NCBI GenBank assembly: GCA_001929475.1
Contig: LXFE01004042.1
Span: 141 to 31,818 of the forward strand
Direction of reading: 5' to 3'
Source of the DNA: Neolecta irregularis DAH-3
Lineage: Eukaryota > Ascomycota > Neolectomycetes > Neolectales > Neolectaceae
DNA length: 31,678 nt
Position 1 is the first letter of the stretch; each line of letters opens with the position of its first letter. Below are positions 19,768 through 30,565 of the stretch, one piece after another. Position numbers and translations under genes: made by a program. The notes under the pieces are model-generated. The model saw nothing but the letters and a program-made list of their open reading frames with translations, had not been told where the DNA came from and did not search any database.

Positions 19768-20095
19768 ATGAAGAGTTTGAGGTATCAAGTTATCAATGTA
19801 TATAAACAGGTATGCGAGAGATATATTTTCTTAAACTGATTAAGGCAGTTGTTGTTTCTAGGTAGGGATTGGCATCAAGGATATGATGTTTTTCGAGCAA
19901 GATTGAAACGATCGTTTCAATCAAAGAGTGGCCTCACCGATGAAGCAGATATACGGAAAGCATTGGAAAAAGCAGAGTACGTAAAGAAAGGTGTGTGCTC
20001 AAAACACAGACTGAATTTTCATCATTCTAGAAATTGAGACCCTGTATTATTTGAAACGGTATCGTCATCTCAAGCAAATTTATGGGCTCGGGTAA
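19768..20095 (+). CDS. LYR-motif protein, ETFRF1/LYRM5-like
   Basis: Small LYR-family protein. Animal ETFRF1 (LYRM5) removes FAD from the electron transfer flavoprotein. Two introns (19810-19848, 19991-20030) give 82 residues. The first exon supplies MKSLRYQVINVYKQ, and the rest reads LLFLGRDWHQGYDVFRARLK, then ALEKAEYVKKEIETLYYLKR and YRHLKQIYGLG. The LYLGR-type helix and the KxxEALYFLRKYR-like block match LYRM5, not LYRM1, LYRM4 or the complex I LYR subunits. No separate presequence is visible. Its stop is 74 bp from the stop of the convergent alpha-tubulin gene. Confidence 0.85.
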
Positions 20096-20169
20096 TACAA
20101 GTACCTAGTCATGAATAAAATCAAGTCACATTAAAAATCTCATAACAGTAGAGGACCTTTCCTACCTAC

Positions 20170-21843
20170 TCAATATTCATCTTCCTCCTCGGGTTGAGCG
20201 GATTCCTGGGCGACTTCTTCGTAATCCCTCTCTAGGGCAGCAAGATCTAAAGAATTGACAAGAGAACAATCAGTTCAGACATACCTTCACGAGCTTCAGA
20301 GAACTCACCTTCTTCCATACCTTCACCGACGTACCAGTGAACAAAAGCTCGCTTAGCATACATAATATCGAATTTCCGATCCAATCGTGCCCATGCTTCG
20401 CCAATAGCGGTAGTATTAGCACTTGAAGATCAGTAACTGGAATTCTTTTGGTAAATACAGCATAGTGACTTGACGATCAACCACAGCAAGATCGCCGCCT
20501 GGCACAGGAACCGGTTTTTGATAATTAATGCCAACTTTGAATCCAGTCGGACACCAATCGACAAACTGAACGGTTCGTCGAGACCTGATGCTTGCTATAG
20601 CTGCATTAGTGTCCTTTGGAACAACGTCTCCACGATAGAGAAGAGCGCAAGCCATGTAGTAACCCTATCAAGTTAGGCAAACTATGCATGAAGATGCTAC
20701 ATTTCGTGGATCACAAGCAACCAATTGACTTTGAGTTTCGAAGCACTGATAAGTGATATCTTGAACATGATGGGCTTCGTGGGATGCTTTTGCTTTGGAA
20801 ACAATTGGACTCATAGCCATACAAGGGAAATGAACCCTGGCAAAGGGAACCAAGTTCACCTGGAATTCGTTAAGATCGACATTGAGACTTCCATCGAATC
20901 GTAGGGAAGCAGTAATACTTGACACGACTGTATATTAAAAGTGCAATGTCGTGGCAGCATACCCTGAGCTACCAATCGGTTGAGCTGAACATAACCTGGA
21001 TGCGCAATGTCCAAGTTCTTCTTGGCGATATTATAAATGGCCTCGTTGTCAACCATAAAGGTACAGTCACTATGAGTCAAAGTAGAATGTGTTGTCAAAA
21101 CAGCATTATAAGGTTCCACGACGCTAGCTGAAACTTTTGGGGCGGGATATACTGCAAATTGAAGTTTAGACTTTTTGCCATAGTCGAGTGCAAGACGTTC
21201 GAGCAAGAGAGCACCAGTGCCTGAACCACACCCGCCACCAAAAGAGTTGAAAACCATAAATCCTTGTAGACCACTACATGCATCCACGACTCTACGAATG
21301 CGGTCCATTACGATATCGATTATTTCTCTGCCGACGGTATAATGGCCACGAGCATCTGAAGAGTAAGAATTATAAAACAGGAGTATACAATTGTTTGCAG
21401 CATCCTCTTTTCCCGAGATGAGTTGTTCAGGGTGGAAAAGCTGTCTATAAGGGCCGGTGCGAATTTCATCAATGACACTAGGATCAAGATCGAGGTAAAT
21501 TGCTCTGTAATCAGATGGATCTTGCAACAAACAAACCGCGGGACGTATTTTCCGTTTCCTGTGATTAGCTGGAAAGATGAAATAAGATGTACCTGTTTCA
21601 GAAAAGAAAGTGCTGAAAGAACCATTTGATTCAGCAGAGGCATCAGAGACACGTCCATCTACCTGTAAAGTTAAAAGCAATAAGATAAGTGTATATACCC
21701 CGAGACCATGTTCGAGACAATAAAGCTACAATTGGAAGTCATCCCATCTGTATCCAGCCCAAAGGAGAAAAGGTTACCTCCCAGCAAGAGTTACCCAGTT
21801 GGCAACCCGCCTGACCAATGTGTATACTAACGACTTCTCTCAT
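20170..21843 (-). CDS. Alpha-tubulin
   Basis: GTP-binding subunit of the microtubule heterodimer. Ten exons, with nine introns of about 32-51 nt, give about 444 residues. Landmarks are [20 protein letters not shown], the T-loop [20 protein letters not shown], the synergy-loop glutamate in [49 protein letters not shown], and an acidic tail ending EEEDEY with a C-terminal tyrosine. An intron sits inside the usual [12 protein letters not shown] block and another within the acidic C-terminal exon. The loop before [12 protein letters not shown] is [13 protein letters not shown], with no lysine at the position of Lys40, so Lys40 acetylation is not possible here. It is otherwise intact. Confidence 0.97.
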
Positions 21844-22445
21844 GATAACTCGTGCTCAAGATGGATTTATGCGGTGATGACACAAGTTGGATGGTTGAGT
21901 AAAAGATAGGGGACATTCACACGTCCACTTTTATCTAACTTGTCGACCGCCATCTTTATTTTCGGATTTAGCTAATTAACATAGCATGGGAGAGATGATT
22001 AATATATGTCTGTTGTGATTTAATGTAGGCGTATTATCTATGAATGTGGATACTGCATGGTGAGTGATATGCTAGAATACAGTTTTAGCTGATAAACGAA
22101 TTAAATACTATATATTCATCACATCAATAACCCATCATATCAATCATTTATCACATCAATCAGTCATCACATAGGCATTCATCAATTATCACATAATCAT
22201 TCTTCACATCAATTGAATTTTCACATACAGCAATAGTACTTTTTGAAACTGTATTGTCCAGCGTAATACAACATGCAATATAAACAGTAGCAAAAAAGAA
22301 TCAGAGCCGTCCAATGTTTCCCTCCATAAATAATAATTGAGAAGAATATCAATTTAGCAAGAGTTGTATAATATGAAGCATAGGTACGCGCTCGAACAAG
22401 ATTCAACTTTGGGGAACAGACAACTTTTTGGAATCTAGTGATGGA
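21844..22445. other. AT-rich intergenic region between alpha-tubulin and the Reg1-like gene
   Basis: About 600 bp upstream of alpha-tubulin and downstream of the next gene. The half nearer alpha-tubulin has no clear motif. The 22100-22230 part is repetitive and is described separately. No credible open frame is present. Confidence 0.6.
22116..22228. repeat. Degenerate AT-rich repeat of TCACATCAAT-like words
   Basis: About seven imperfect copies of an ATCACATCAAT-like word lie within 113 bp, varying as TCATATCAAT, ATCACATA and TTCACATCAAT. Spacing is irregular, so it is a decayed satellite-like patch and not a clean tandem array. Confidence 0.65.
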
Positions 22446-23447
22446 TTAGGCACGGCGGATGTTCCAGAGGACTGTGACTATTTCTTTGACTGTGGAGATC
22501 ACGTCGAATGCGCTTTCTATCCAGCCTATGGGAGGGTCTTCATCTATATCGATCCATTCTACGGGAAAGTCTTGGAACAAAGCGGCTGGATGGTCCTGGA
22601 ACAATGCGGCTGGATAGTCTTGCGAGTCCATGTCCACCAGAGGATCAGGCTGGTGATCCTCCTCTGCGTACCAGGGGTGGTCTTCGAAAAAGGCCAAGCG
22701 CGGCCGGGGTGTTTCTGGGGAGTGGATGTCCTTCAGGCGGGTTGAGGGGAGTTTTGCGATGATTGTGTTGTGGTCATCCTTGCAGTCGAGGGCGATGCAC
22801 TGCTCTACGCGGTCGTTGAAGTGGATGTGCTTGCGGGGGCTGGGCGTCTGGGAGCCGCTGGTGAGGGTGGAGGCGAGGTCGGAGGGGGCAAGGGAGTCTG
22901 CGGAGGGCCGCCGGTCGAGGAGGGCCGTGGCGGCCAGGTTGGTGGCAGACGCATACTGGCGCAGGCCGAGGGCGGCGAAAGACTTTTTGAGGATCGGCTT
23001 CGGGCGGCGGAACTGGCGGACGACGAAAGCCGGCTCCGGATCGAACCGCTTGCCGGGGCTGAACAGCGGGCCGTACAGCCAGGTGACGTCATGGTCCTTC
23101 AGCCTGGGGTTAGCGGGCTACAGACACGGCTACCAGTTGAGGGTGTGCGGGCTGACGGTGGGCAGGCTGTGGATGTGCTTTGCCCACGAGCGCCAGGCGG
23201 CGTTCTCGAGCCGCCGCGCGTTGTGGTACGCGTGCTTCTCGCTCGTTACCTGCCGCCACGCACTAGAGACGTCGCGCGTCGTCCACGGGTGCGAAAAGTA
23301 GTCGACATGGCGGCTCGGCTCCGGTCGCAGGGCCAGATCGTCGGTCGCGGGCGGGGTCGAGGGCGCGGAGGAGGACAGCGACAGCGTCGAGCAGGAGAGC
23401 ACCGGGCTGAGACAGGCGAGCGGGCACCGACTGTGCTCGCTCGGCAT
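22446..23447 (-). CDS. Reg1/Hex2-like regulatory subunit of type 1 protein phosphatase
   Basis: Resembles the family that directs PP1 (Glc7) in glucose repression, with an N-terminal DUF1752-type domain. One 30-nt intron joins TVSPHTLNW to LKDHDVTWLYGPLF, giving 323 residues. The N-terminal domain shows YFSHPWTTRDVSSAWRQV and RRLENAAWRSWAKH. The PP1 docking site is RKHIHFNDRVEQCIALD, including the RVxF-like core IHF and the conserved VEQCIA stretch. The C-terminal end (FDVISTVKEIVTVLWNI) echoes the last helix of the family. The start at 23447 is the first in-frame ATG. The N-terminal three quarters are strikingly GC-rich, unlike neighbouring genes, and carry many GCC, CTG and CGC codons. The protein also has a short internal duplication near residues 280-295. 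Confidence 0.8.
22569..22616. repeat. 24-bp tandem duplication inside the Reg1-like coding region
   Basis: Two adjacent 24-bp units differ at about three positions and encode the octapeptide QDxPAALF twice. The duplication keeps frame and therefore adds eight residues in an acidic segment. Confidence 0.75.
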
Positions 23448-23544
23448 GGAGTGGAGCGGTGGAGAGTGGTGTGGAGGAAAGAGTAGAGTAGCGAGTGCGG
23501 GGTAGAGTGTGGATGCGGGGTGCGTGCATCGATAGTCCACCTCA

Positions 23545-23660
23545 TACCCCTACTAATACCACTATTCCAAAAGTAATACCCCTACTCAACTTCCACTAAT
23601 ACTCAAACTTCCACTAATGCCCCCTACTCAACTTCCACTAATACCCTCTATTACCCACAC
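23545..23660. repeat. Intergenic CCCCTACTCAACTTCCACTAAT-type repeat
   Basis: The words CCCCTACTCAACTTCCAC and CTTCCACTAATAC recur several times within about 110 bp upstream of the Reg1-like gene and downstream of the bleomycin hydrolase gene, arranged as an irregular short tandem repeat. Confidence 0.65.
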
Positions 23661-23706
23661 GCCAACTTTTCTGTTCCAGCCAACACGCCCCTAATATCAG
23701 CATCGA

Positions 23707-25198
23707 CTACCATCCAGCATACATCGGATCCCACGCAGGCAGCACTACCGCCGTCCCCTCGGTCCACTCCCGCTCTATTTCCCCCGGACAGTCTTTCACC
23801 CCGCACACAATCTGGTAGCAGTACTCCGTCATCCAATCGTCAGACATCACAAAAAACCCCTTCTCGCCCCGTTCCTCCCCCCACGAGTTCTGCACCCGCC
23901 ATCGCACAGCCTTGCCATCCACCACATGCACCCCCGTCAGCACCATTGCATGGCTGTTTGACGAATCATTTGTCTGGATCCGGCTGCCCTTGTCCATCCC
24001 AAGCACCGTGTTGAACGCCAGACTATAGTCCACCAACCCCGTGTCCATAATCCCCGCCTTGCGGTCAGAACTCGCCCCCACGTCACATCCGAAAAACACT
24101 GGCTGCAGTCAGCAACAGACCTCTTCTTACGCACCCGATTAGTCTTTATCATCTCAATCGCAATGTCCTTGAGCATCTGTGCCCCAACATTGATATACGT
24201 CACACACTACCAGTCAGCTCAAATATGCCATTCCATACCCTGCCACCCCGCACATTCCCCAACCGATCAATCGTGTACTTTTTTCCATATTCGTGCCGCG
24301 GATCATTCATCAGGCTCAGTTGATCATTAATATCATAGCCACTCATCTTGTAAAAGTCCAAAGCATTCGTTTTGACAGAATGAAACACCTCGTCCTTGTC
24401 CACGTACTCCCAAGTAAACTCCTCCTGTGGCTTCGGCGGCCGTCCCAGCGCCGTAACTAAAATCCCGTAAATTTCTTGCACCATCTTGGACTTTTCTGCA
24501 GCTCTCTCGTTAGCCGCAACAACCCGCAGTATTATCGTAAACTCGCGAAGCTTGGAAGTAACAAGTCGATTAATCATCCCGCTCATCGACGCATTAAATG
24601 AATCCGGGTACAAATACTGCGGCAAAAGACCATACTTGTTCAACAAGTTGTTGAGCATATCATATTGTCCTCCATCCGATACTGGATCCTTGAGAAGATG
24701 CTGTACAACCCGATCATCCAGATCTCGATCTGCAAGCTCGATCATACTCTCCAAAAAATCTACAGTAAGCAGATTGCCAACCACTATCTCCTTACAATTC
24801 GCCTTTTCAAATTTGTCCCAAAAGAATAAGTACGATTGACTAAATTGAAATGTCTTGAGTTCAAACTTTCTCATCAAATCAATTCGAATAACATTCGTCA
24901 TAGCAAATAGCCAACATCGTCCCGAAGCCTTTTGATCTACAACAGGAGAACCCTACTGTCACCGCCACCCTCTGCAATTAGAAGATACCTCTATATCAAT
25001 TTTATTAGAGAAAATCTGTTGTTGTTGGATGATTGAATCGCGTTGTCTGACAATTGAATTGAAATCATTGAAACACACAGCAGACATCGCCAATCTATCT
25101 TGTCAACATTGATACACTGCCACAGGAAACCTATTCTTGGCGCTGTCAAGGAAATCTTGCTCCCATTTCACGACAAGTTGTAAATCGATTTGTTCCAT
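23707..25198 (-). CDS. Bleomycin hydrolase-type cysteine peptidase (Blh1/Lap3)
   Basis: Self-compartmentalising cysteine aminopeptidase (C1B), usually a hexamer in cytosol or mitochondria that also hydrolyses homocysteine thiolactone and bleomycin. Four introns (32-36 nt) are removed to give 451 residues. The catalytic cysteine is in ASGRCWLFAMTNV, the histidine in NSHAMVLTGVHVV and the asparagine in WRVQNSWGEERGEKGFFVM. Other family blocks are YLYPDSFNASMSG, YINVGAQMLKDIA, PVFFGCDVGASSDRKAG and VLPAWDPMYAGW at the end. The C terminus normally acts as a carboxypeptidase-like ruler in the active site; here it ends in Trp. The start at 25198 is supported by the downstream MEQIDLQLVVKWEQDFLDSA leader, which has no clear presequence. 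Confidence 0.94.
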
Positions 25199-25664
25199 TT
25201 GTATCAAGCGTGTGTGTAACTGGTGTGTATCGGCAGTAATCAAGGGGCAAGGCCAAAGTAGGAACCCACATTCTTTAATTTATTTACTTTTTCGTCCCGG
25301 TAAACAGGTTTATTTTTTATATCCCTGTTTTCCTCGCAAACGAAATGCAGGTTGTCGATTCGAAAGGATATCTCCGGTATACATGTCGATATCCCAGTGT
25401 TTTCAAGATATTGCATATCGTCTATGTTGATGCATTAGTTCCCAGAATGATAAGTTTGATATTACCGGTATGGTTATGGCAGACCAAAACCACCCACTCG
25501 CAGGCAGACGGGATCCTTCCATAATTTAATTGGTTCATGCCCAAACTAACGCGTAATCACGTGATTATAACCTACCTGCGCAACTTTTCCACACCATTGA
25601 CCTATTATACATACATTCAAGGACCCCAAAACAAAAGACTGATATACGTTCAAGTACTCGGGAA
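25199..25664. other. Divergent promoter region of bleomycin hydrolase and Vps10
   Basis: About 470 bp between divergent start codons. It contains the palindromic CACGTG site listed next. Otherwise I see no repeats or additional genes; a 107-residue plus-strand frame here is not supported. Confidence 0.6.
25554..25567. promoter_or_regulatory. 14-bp perfect palindrome centred on CACGTG
   Basis: TAATCACGTGATTA is its own reverse complement. It is an extended E-box lying 97 bp upstream of the Vps10 start and about 355 bp upstream of the bleomycin hydrolase start. Confidence 0.6.
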
Positions 25665-28600
25665 ATGCTGTTGCGGGGTTGGTTCGCCTTACCCAGTTTC
25701 ACCTTTCTCTTTGCCATATATTACCCCACATTCGCTCATGATCCTAAAATTTCAAAAACAGAGTTTGATAATTTACCTTCTGGGTACGTGTACCTCGATG
25801 ACAGCTCTGTATCCATTCTTCAATCAACTTTGCGCTGATTTAGGTTATTTTTTATCATGATGGGGTTATGAGGAATGTGTATTATTCAACGGATGAAGGA
25901 TCCTCGTGGGATCGTGTAAAAGGTGTACCGGAAGGAGAAGCTATTTCGTTTTACGAGCATCCAAATGACAATAAGATGGTACGATTCACCTTTGGCCGTT
26001 TACGGACTCTAGGCATTTATCCTTGGCCCATCCCACACCCACTATAAAACTACAGACCAAGGAAAGTCATGGTCTAAATGGACTACGGAAGTACTCCCAT
26101 CACTTACTATGCCTCTTGTATTCAATGCAGAGAAACCGGAATATATCCTATTTCTTGGCGAAACGTGTAAACCTGATTCTAGCTGGTTTGGCGAATCATG
26201 CAGGGATTCTGTATTTTAATTATTCGGATGTTGGTTGACGATAGGTTTATTATACGCAAAATTCATTCTCTTCAGATCCAAAATTGATGCTTGAAAATGT
26301 TGGATCATGCACATTTGCCCAAACTTCAAAAGATTTCAAAAAGGCCTCTGCAGAATCAGTGTTTTGTATCCAACAAGATCAAAATTCAAACGATCAGTAC
26401 CCTGAGAACCAGCGACTAGTCTCTTCTGATAACTGGTTCGTCGATATGACCGAAATTAAAGGAGACAATGGCCGAGTTTTGAGAGGATTAATTGGAATTG
26501 GATCTGTTCAAAAATTCCTCGTAGCAGCATCTAAATCCTCTGGAACAGATGAAATGGCTCTTTATGTTTCGGACGATGGAATAATTTGGGATAAAGCAGA
26601 ATTTCCAAATAACCATGCAGGAATTTTCGAGGATGCGTTTACGATTCTTCAATCCAGACCTTTTAGCATTCAAGTCGATGTCGCTAGTGGATCATATTAT
26701 CATTCCACTGGTACTTTTTTCAAAAGTAATTCCAATGGCACATATTTTTCGAAAAGCTTGGATCATACCAATCGGAATAATATGGGATTGGCAGATTTCG
26801 AACAAATTCAAAATATCGAGGGTATCATTTTGATGAATGTAGTCGACAATTGGAAAGAAATTGAAGAAAATAAACACGCCGAAAAAGATTTGCAGAGTCG
26901 TATTTCTTTTGACGATGGTATGTATAATCCCTTTTACGTCTAATTAACTGGGAGGAAATACATGGCAGTCACTTCGAGTAACGGAGTCGACTAAAAATAA
27001 AGAATGTTCTGAAAAAAGTCCGTGCGATTTACATTTATGGTCAGTCACAGCTCTCAAGAACACTGGTACAATTTTCTCCAGTCCAGCACCTGGTATCGTT
27101 ATGGGAGTTGGATCGATAGGCAAAGTCCTTTTACCTTATGAAAAATGCGACCTATTTGTTTCTTCTGATGCCGGAGAAACATGGCGCTTGGCTCGTCCGG
27201 GTGCGCACAAGTATGAATTTGGAGATCAAGGTAGTATCCTGGTTGCTATTCCAGACGGTGATTCGACTGACACGCTCTACTATTCATTCAACTTTGGCAA
27301 GGACTGGCAAGTTCTCATATTATATACCTTTTGACTTTTTAGGGTATCCCTTGACCTTGGAACATCTATTCAACCGAAAATCCTCACAACCGTTCCCGAC
27401 TCGACTTCAACAAAATTTACATTGCTCGGATCAGTAGGTGCCAAGACTTTTGTACTTGCCATTGATTTCGATGGTGTTGTCGATCGCAAATGCAAGTTAA
27501 ACGAAAAACATCCCAAGGATGGAGATTTTGAGAAATGGTACGCACGGGTTATTGACGGTCAACCAAAATGTCTCATGGGACATAAACAGTATTTCTGGAG
27601 AAAAAAGGCTGATAGCAATTGCTATGTTGGTGAGAAATACAAAGATCCTGTTCCAGAAGAAGAAGATTGTCCTTGCACCGACGACGATTATGAATGGTAT
27701 GAGCAATGTTGGTGATTATTTCTCACAGTACCAGCGACTACAACTTTATTAAAAATTTTGAAGGAAAATGTGCTTCCGTCGGACCTGAACCTGTCAAAAA
27801 GGGGCAATGTAAAAACCCTGGCGATAAATATCTCGGGTTTAGTGGTTATCGCAAAATACCTGGAAATACTTGTAATTCAAAAAAGGGAATCACAAAAGAT
27901 GACCCCGTGCAAAAGGACTGTGAAGATTGTCTGTTTTGATTACCTGATATGAACTTACATTTGTAGCCCGTTTTCCGAGCGGAAGTGTTCAACATATCGA
28001 GAAAGAGTTTAAAGGTCGAATGAAAGATTATAAATATTTAGAACGATCAGACACGTCTAGTGGGGATGATGAGGCATGCAATCGTCTCGTCATTATCTAA
28101 TACTTAGACTGTCATTTTGCAAACTAATCGTAATGAAATCTATCTGTCGCATGACCATGGTGGTACTTGGGAACAAGTCCTCAAAGACGAGGAAGTAGTC
28201 GCGATGATTCCCCATATATATTTCAAAGATTGGGTCTTTTTCCAAACTGCAAAACACGTATACTACTCCAAGAACCGCGGAAAACGCATAGAAAAAATGA
28301 ATATTCCTGGACCGCCTAATATCCTTTCAATCGATCTCTTTTCCTTTCACCCTAAACATAAAGACTGGCTTATTTACACTGCTGGAAAAAATTGCGCAGA
28401 TTCCGAGAAAAAATGTCGTGCGGTGGCTCATTATACCAAAGATGCGGGAAACACTTGGAAGGAATTAAATGACTATATTCGAAACTGCATGTGGAGGCAA
28501 GACTCTAGATATCAGACTGAAGAAGCACTCGTCTTTTGTGAAAAGTATGAAAAAGATGATCCGCAAACTCGAAATAATCCTCTAAACTTGATATCAACGG

Positions 28601-30565
28601 TGGACTTTTTCAAAGAAACAAATGAGCATCTTAAAGATATTGTTGGTTTTGCATTATTTGAAGAGTTTGTGGTTGCTGCAGAGGTAACTTGGTAGCTAAA
28701 GTGTTGCTGACCCGGGTAGGTTGACAAAGGTACCGATCTTCTCAAAATGCAGATCTCAATAGATGGCAAGACATTTGCACAAGCTCGTTTTCCACCTGAT
28801 TTTACAATGGGAAATGGACAAGCATATACTATTCTTGACTCGGTTACAAATTCTATTTTTATGCACGTTACGACGAGCTCTCGATTAGGTTCTGAATGGG
28901 GTGTTATACTCAAGAGTAATTCGAATGGAACTGATTATGTTGTTTCTTTGGATTCAGTTAATCGAGATGAAAAAGGTTATGTCGATTTTGAAAAGATGCA
29001 AGGGATTGAAGGGGTTGCTGTTGTCAATGTTGTCATGAACACAGCTGATGCTGTCGGAGGTGCCAAGAAAAAGTTGAAGACTATGATTACGCATAATGAT
29101 GGTGGCGAATGGACTTTTCTCACCCCGCCGAAAAAAGATGCCCAAGGAAACAGTTTTGAATGTTCTGGAGGGGTGAGACATTTATTCCTCCATTTTCTAA
29201 AGTTAGCTCGAGAAATGTTCTTTGAATCTTCATGGCTATACAGAAAGAAAGGATGAACGGGATACTTACTCGTCTGGCTCTGCTGTGGGTTTAATGATGG
29301 GTGTTGGCAATGTTGGTGAATCATTGTCTGCCTATCTTGATGGTGATACGTTCTTGACGCGAGACGGTGGGATGACTTGGTCTCAGGTGCACAAGGGTGC
29401 CTATACATGGGAATATGGCGATCAGGGCGCGATAATCGTAATTGTTATCGACGATAAACCTACCGATAGCGTTCTCTATACTCTGGACGAAGGAAAATCA
29501 TGGACAGAATACAAGTTTAACCAAGATAAGGTGAATGTTGTGGATATCTCCACGTTACCATCGGACACCAGTCGCAAATTTCTGCTCTTTACACGTGCAA
29601 GTGGCCAAGACAATTTCGGTACTGTTCAATTGGATTTTACGGGCTTGACGGACAAACAATGTACCCAATTATGTTGCCAGAAAAGTGTTAATCTTGTAGG
29701 TAGCCTGAAGCCGGATAATCCTGATGACGATGATTTTGAACTTTGGACTCCTGGCCATCCATCCAACGAAGACAAGTGTCTATTCGGTCATCAAATTCAA
29801 TACAATCGAAAGATTCCCGATCATTTATGTTACATTGGCCCCAAGATTGCTCAACCTCATACGATTCTCAAGGACTGCGCTTGCTCGAGACAGGATTTTG
29901 AATGGTATGTGAAATAATAGTCTGATTTTTGACCTCGAGTGACTATAATTATCGACGAGCATCTGATGGATCATGCGAACTAGCACCTGGTGCGCAACCT
30001 CCCGATCACCAAGAACTATGCAAAACGAATAAAAGCACTGTAGAATGGTACGAGCCTACTGGTTATCGCAAAATACCCCTTTCAACGTGTGTCGGTGGCA
30101 AACAACTTGATAAGAGCAGCTCGCATCCGTGTCCAGGGAAAGAACAAGAATATAAAGAGGGTAGAAAAGGGCTTTCTGGATTTGCATTTTTCTGGATTTT
30201 TACATGTTGCATTGCGACTGCTTTCGGTACTGGATGGTGGTTTTGGAATAGGTCGCATGGAAAGTTTGGGTAATTCGGATTACTGTTATGGAACTAATTG
30301 GGGTAGCCGTATACGTCTTGGAGAAGAGCGAGATCCACCGGGGTATATTAGGGTACCTATTATTGTTATATCTGCAGTGATTGCAGTTGTTGCGGCACTG
30401 CCTTTGATTGCGCAAAGTGTATATTCTTGGGGGAGAGCCAAGGTTACAGGGCAGAGAAGGTATACGACTCGTGGATCTTTTGCACGGAGCGGGTATAGTG
30501 TGTTGCCAACTGACGAGGATTCTGGGTTGTTTGGAGATGAAGAGGATGAAGAGGATGATGTCTAG
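25665..30565 (+). CDS. VPS10: Vps10 sortilin-type vacuolar sorting receptor
   Basis: Type I receptor that carries hydrolases from the late Golgi to endosomes and is recycled by retromer. Thirteen exons (12 introns, 32-38 nt) give exactly 1,492 residues. There is a signal peptide (MLLRGWFALPSFTFLFAIYY), two Vps10 domains with at least ten BNR-type repeats (such as STDEGSSWDR, SSDAGETWRL, SHDHGGTWEQ, TRDGGMTWSQ), a cysteine-rich end in each domain, a membrane span (FAFFWIFTCCIATAFGTGWW) and a second hydrophobic stretch (VPIIVISAVIAVVAALPLIA). The cytosolic tail has YSVL, a Yxx-phi signal, and a long acidic end (FGDEEDEEDDV). Two introns, 27307-27342 and 28074-28107, need GC donors; without them the protein shifts frame at conserved sites. 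Confidence 0.96.
27307..27342 (+). other. GC-AG intron in VPS10 with a GCAAGT donor
   Basis: Using GCAAGT as donor and TTTTTAG as acceptor, a 36-nt intron restores FGKDW followed by VSLDLGTSIQPKILTT. The adjacent GT alternative (CAA|GTTCTC) leaves an in-frame stop. This donor is the classic form seen in GC-AG introns. Confidence 0.8.
28074..28107 (+). other. GC-AG intron in VPS10 with a GCATGC donor
   Basis: A 34-nt intron joins DTSSGDDE to TVILQTNRNEIYLSHDHGG. The only GT nearby shifts frame. The interior has a branch-like TCTAATA before the acceptor TTAG. Confidence 0.75.

Noticed and set aside
22726-23301. Second plus-strand frame of 191 codons in the same island
   Set aside because: Same explanation: few stops because of GC content, with no family content.
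22770-23486. Long plus-strand frame of 238 codons in the GC-rich island
   Set aside because: It is the antisense shadow of the Reg1-like coding region. GC-rich sequence lacks stop codons, and the minus strand carries the recognisable domain and PP1 motif.
27300-27345. Apparent frameshift in VPS10
   Set aside because: A GC-AG intron with a consensus GCAAGT donor restores the conserved frame, so a mutation is not needed.
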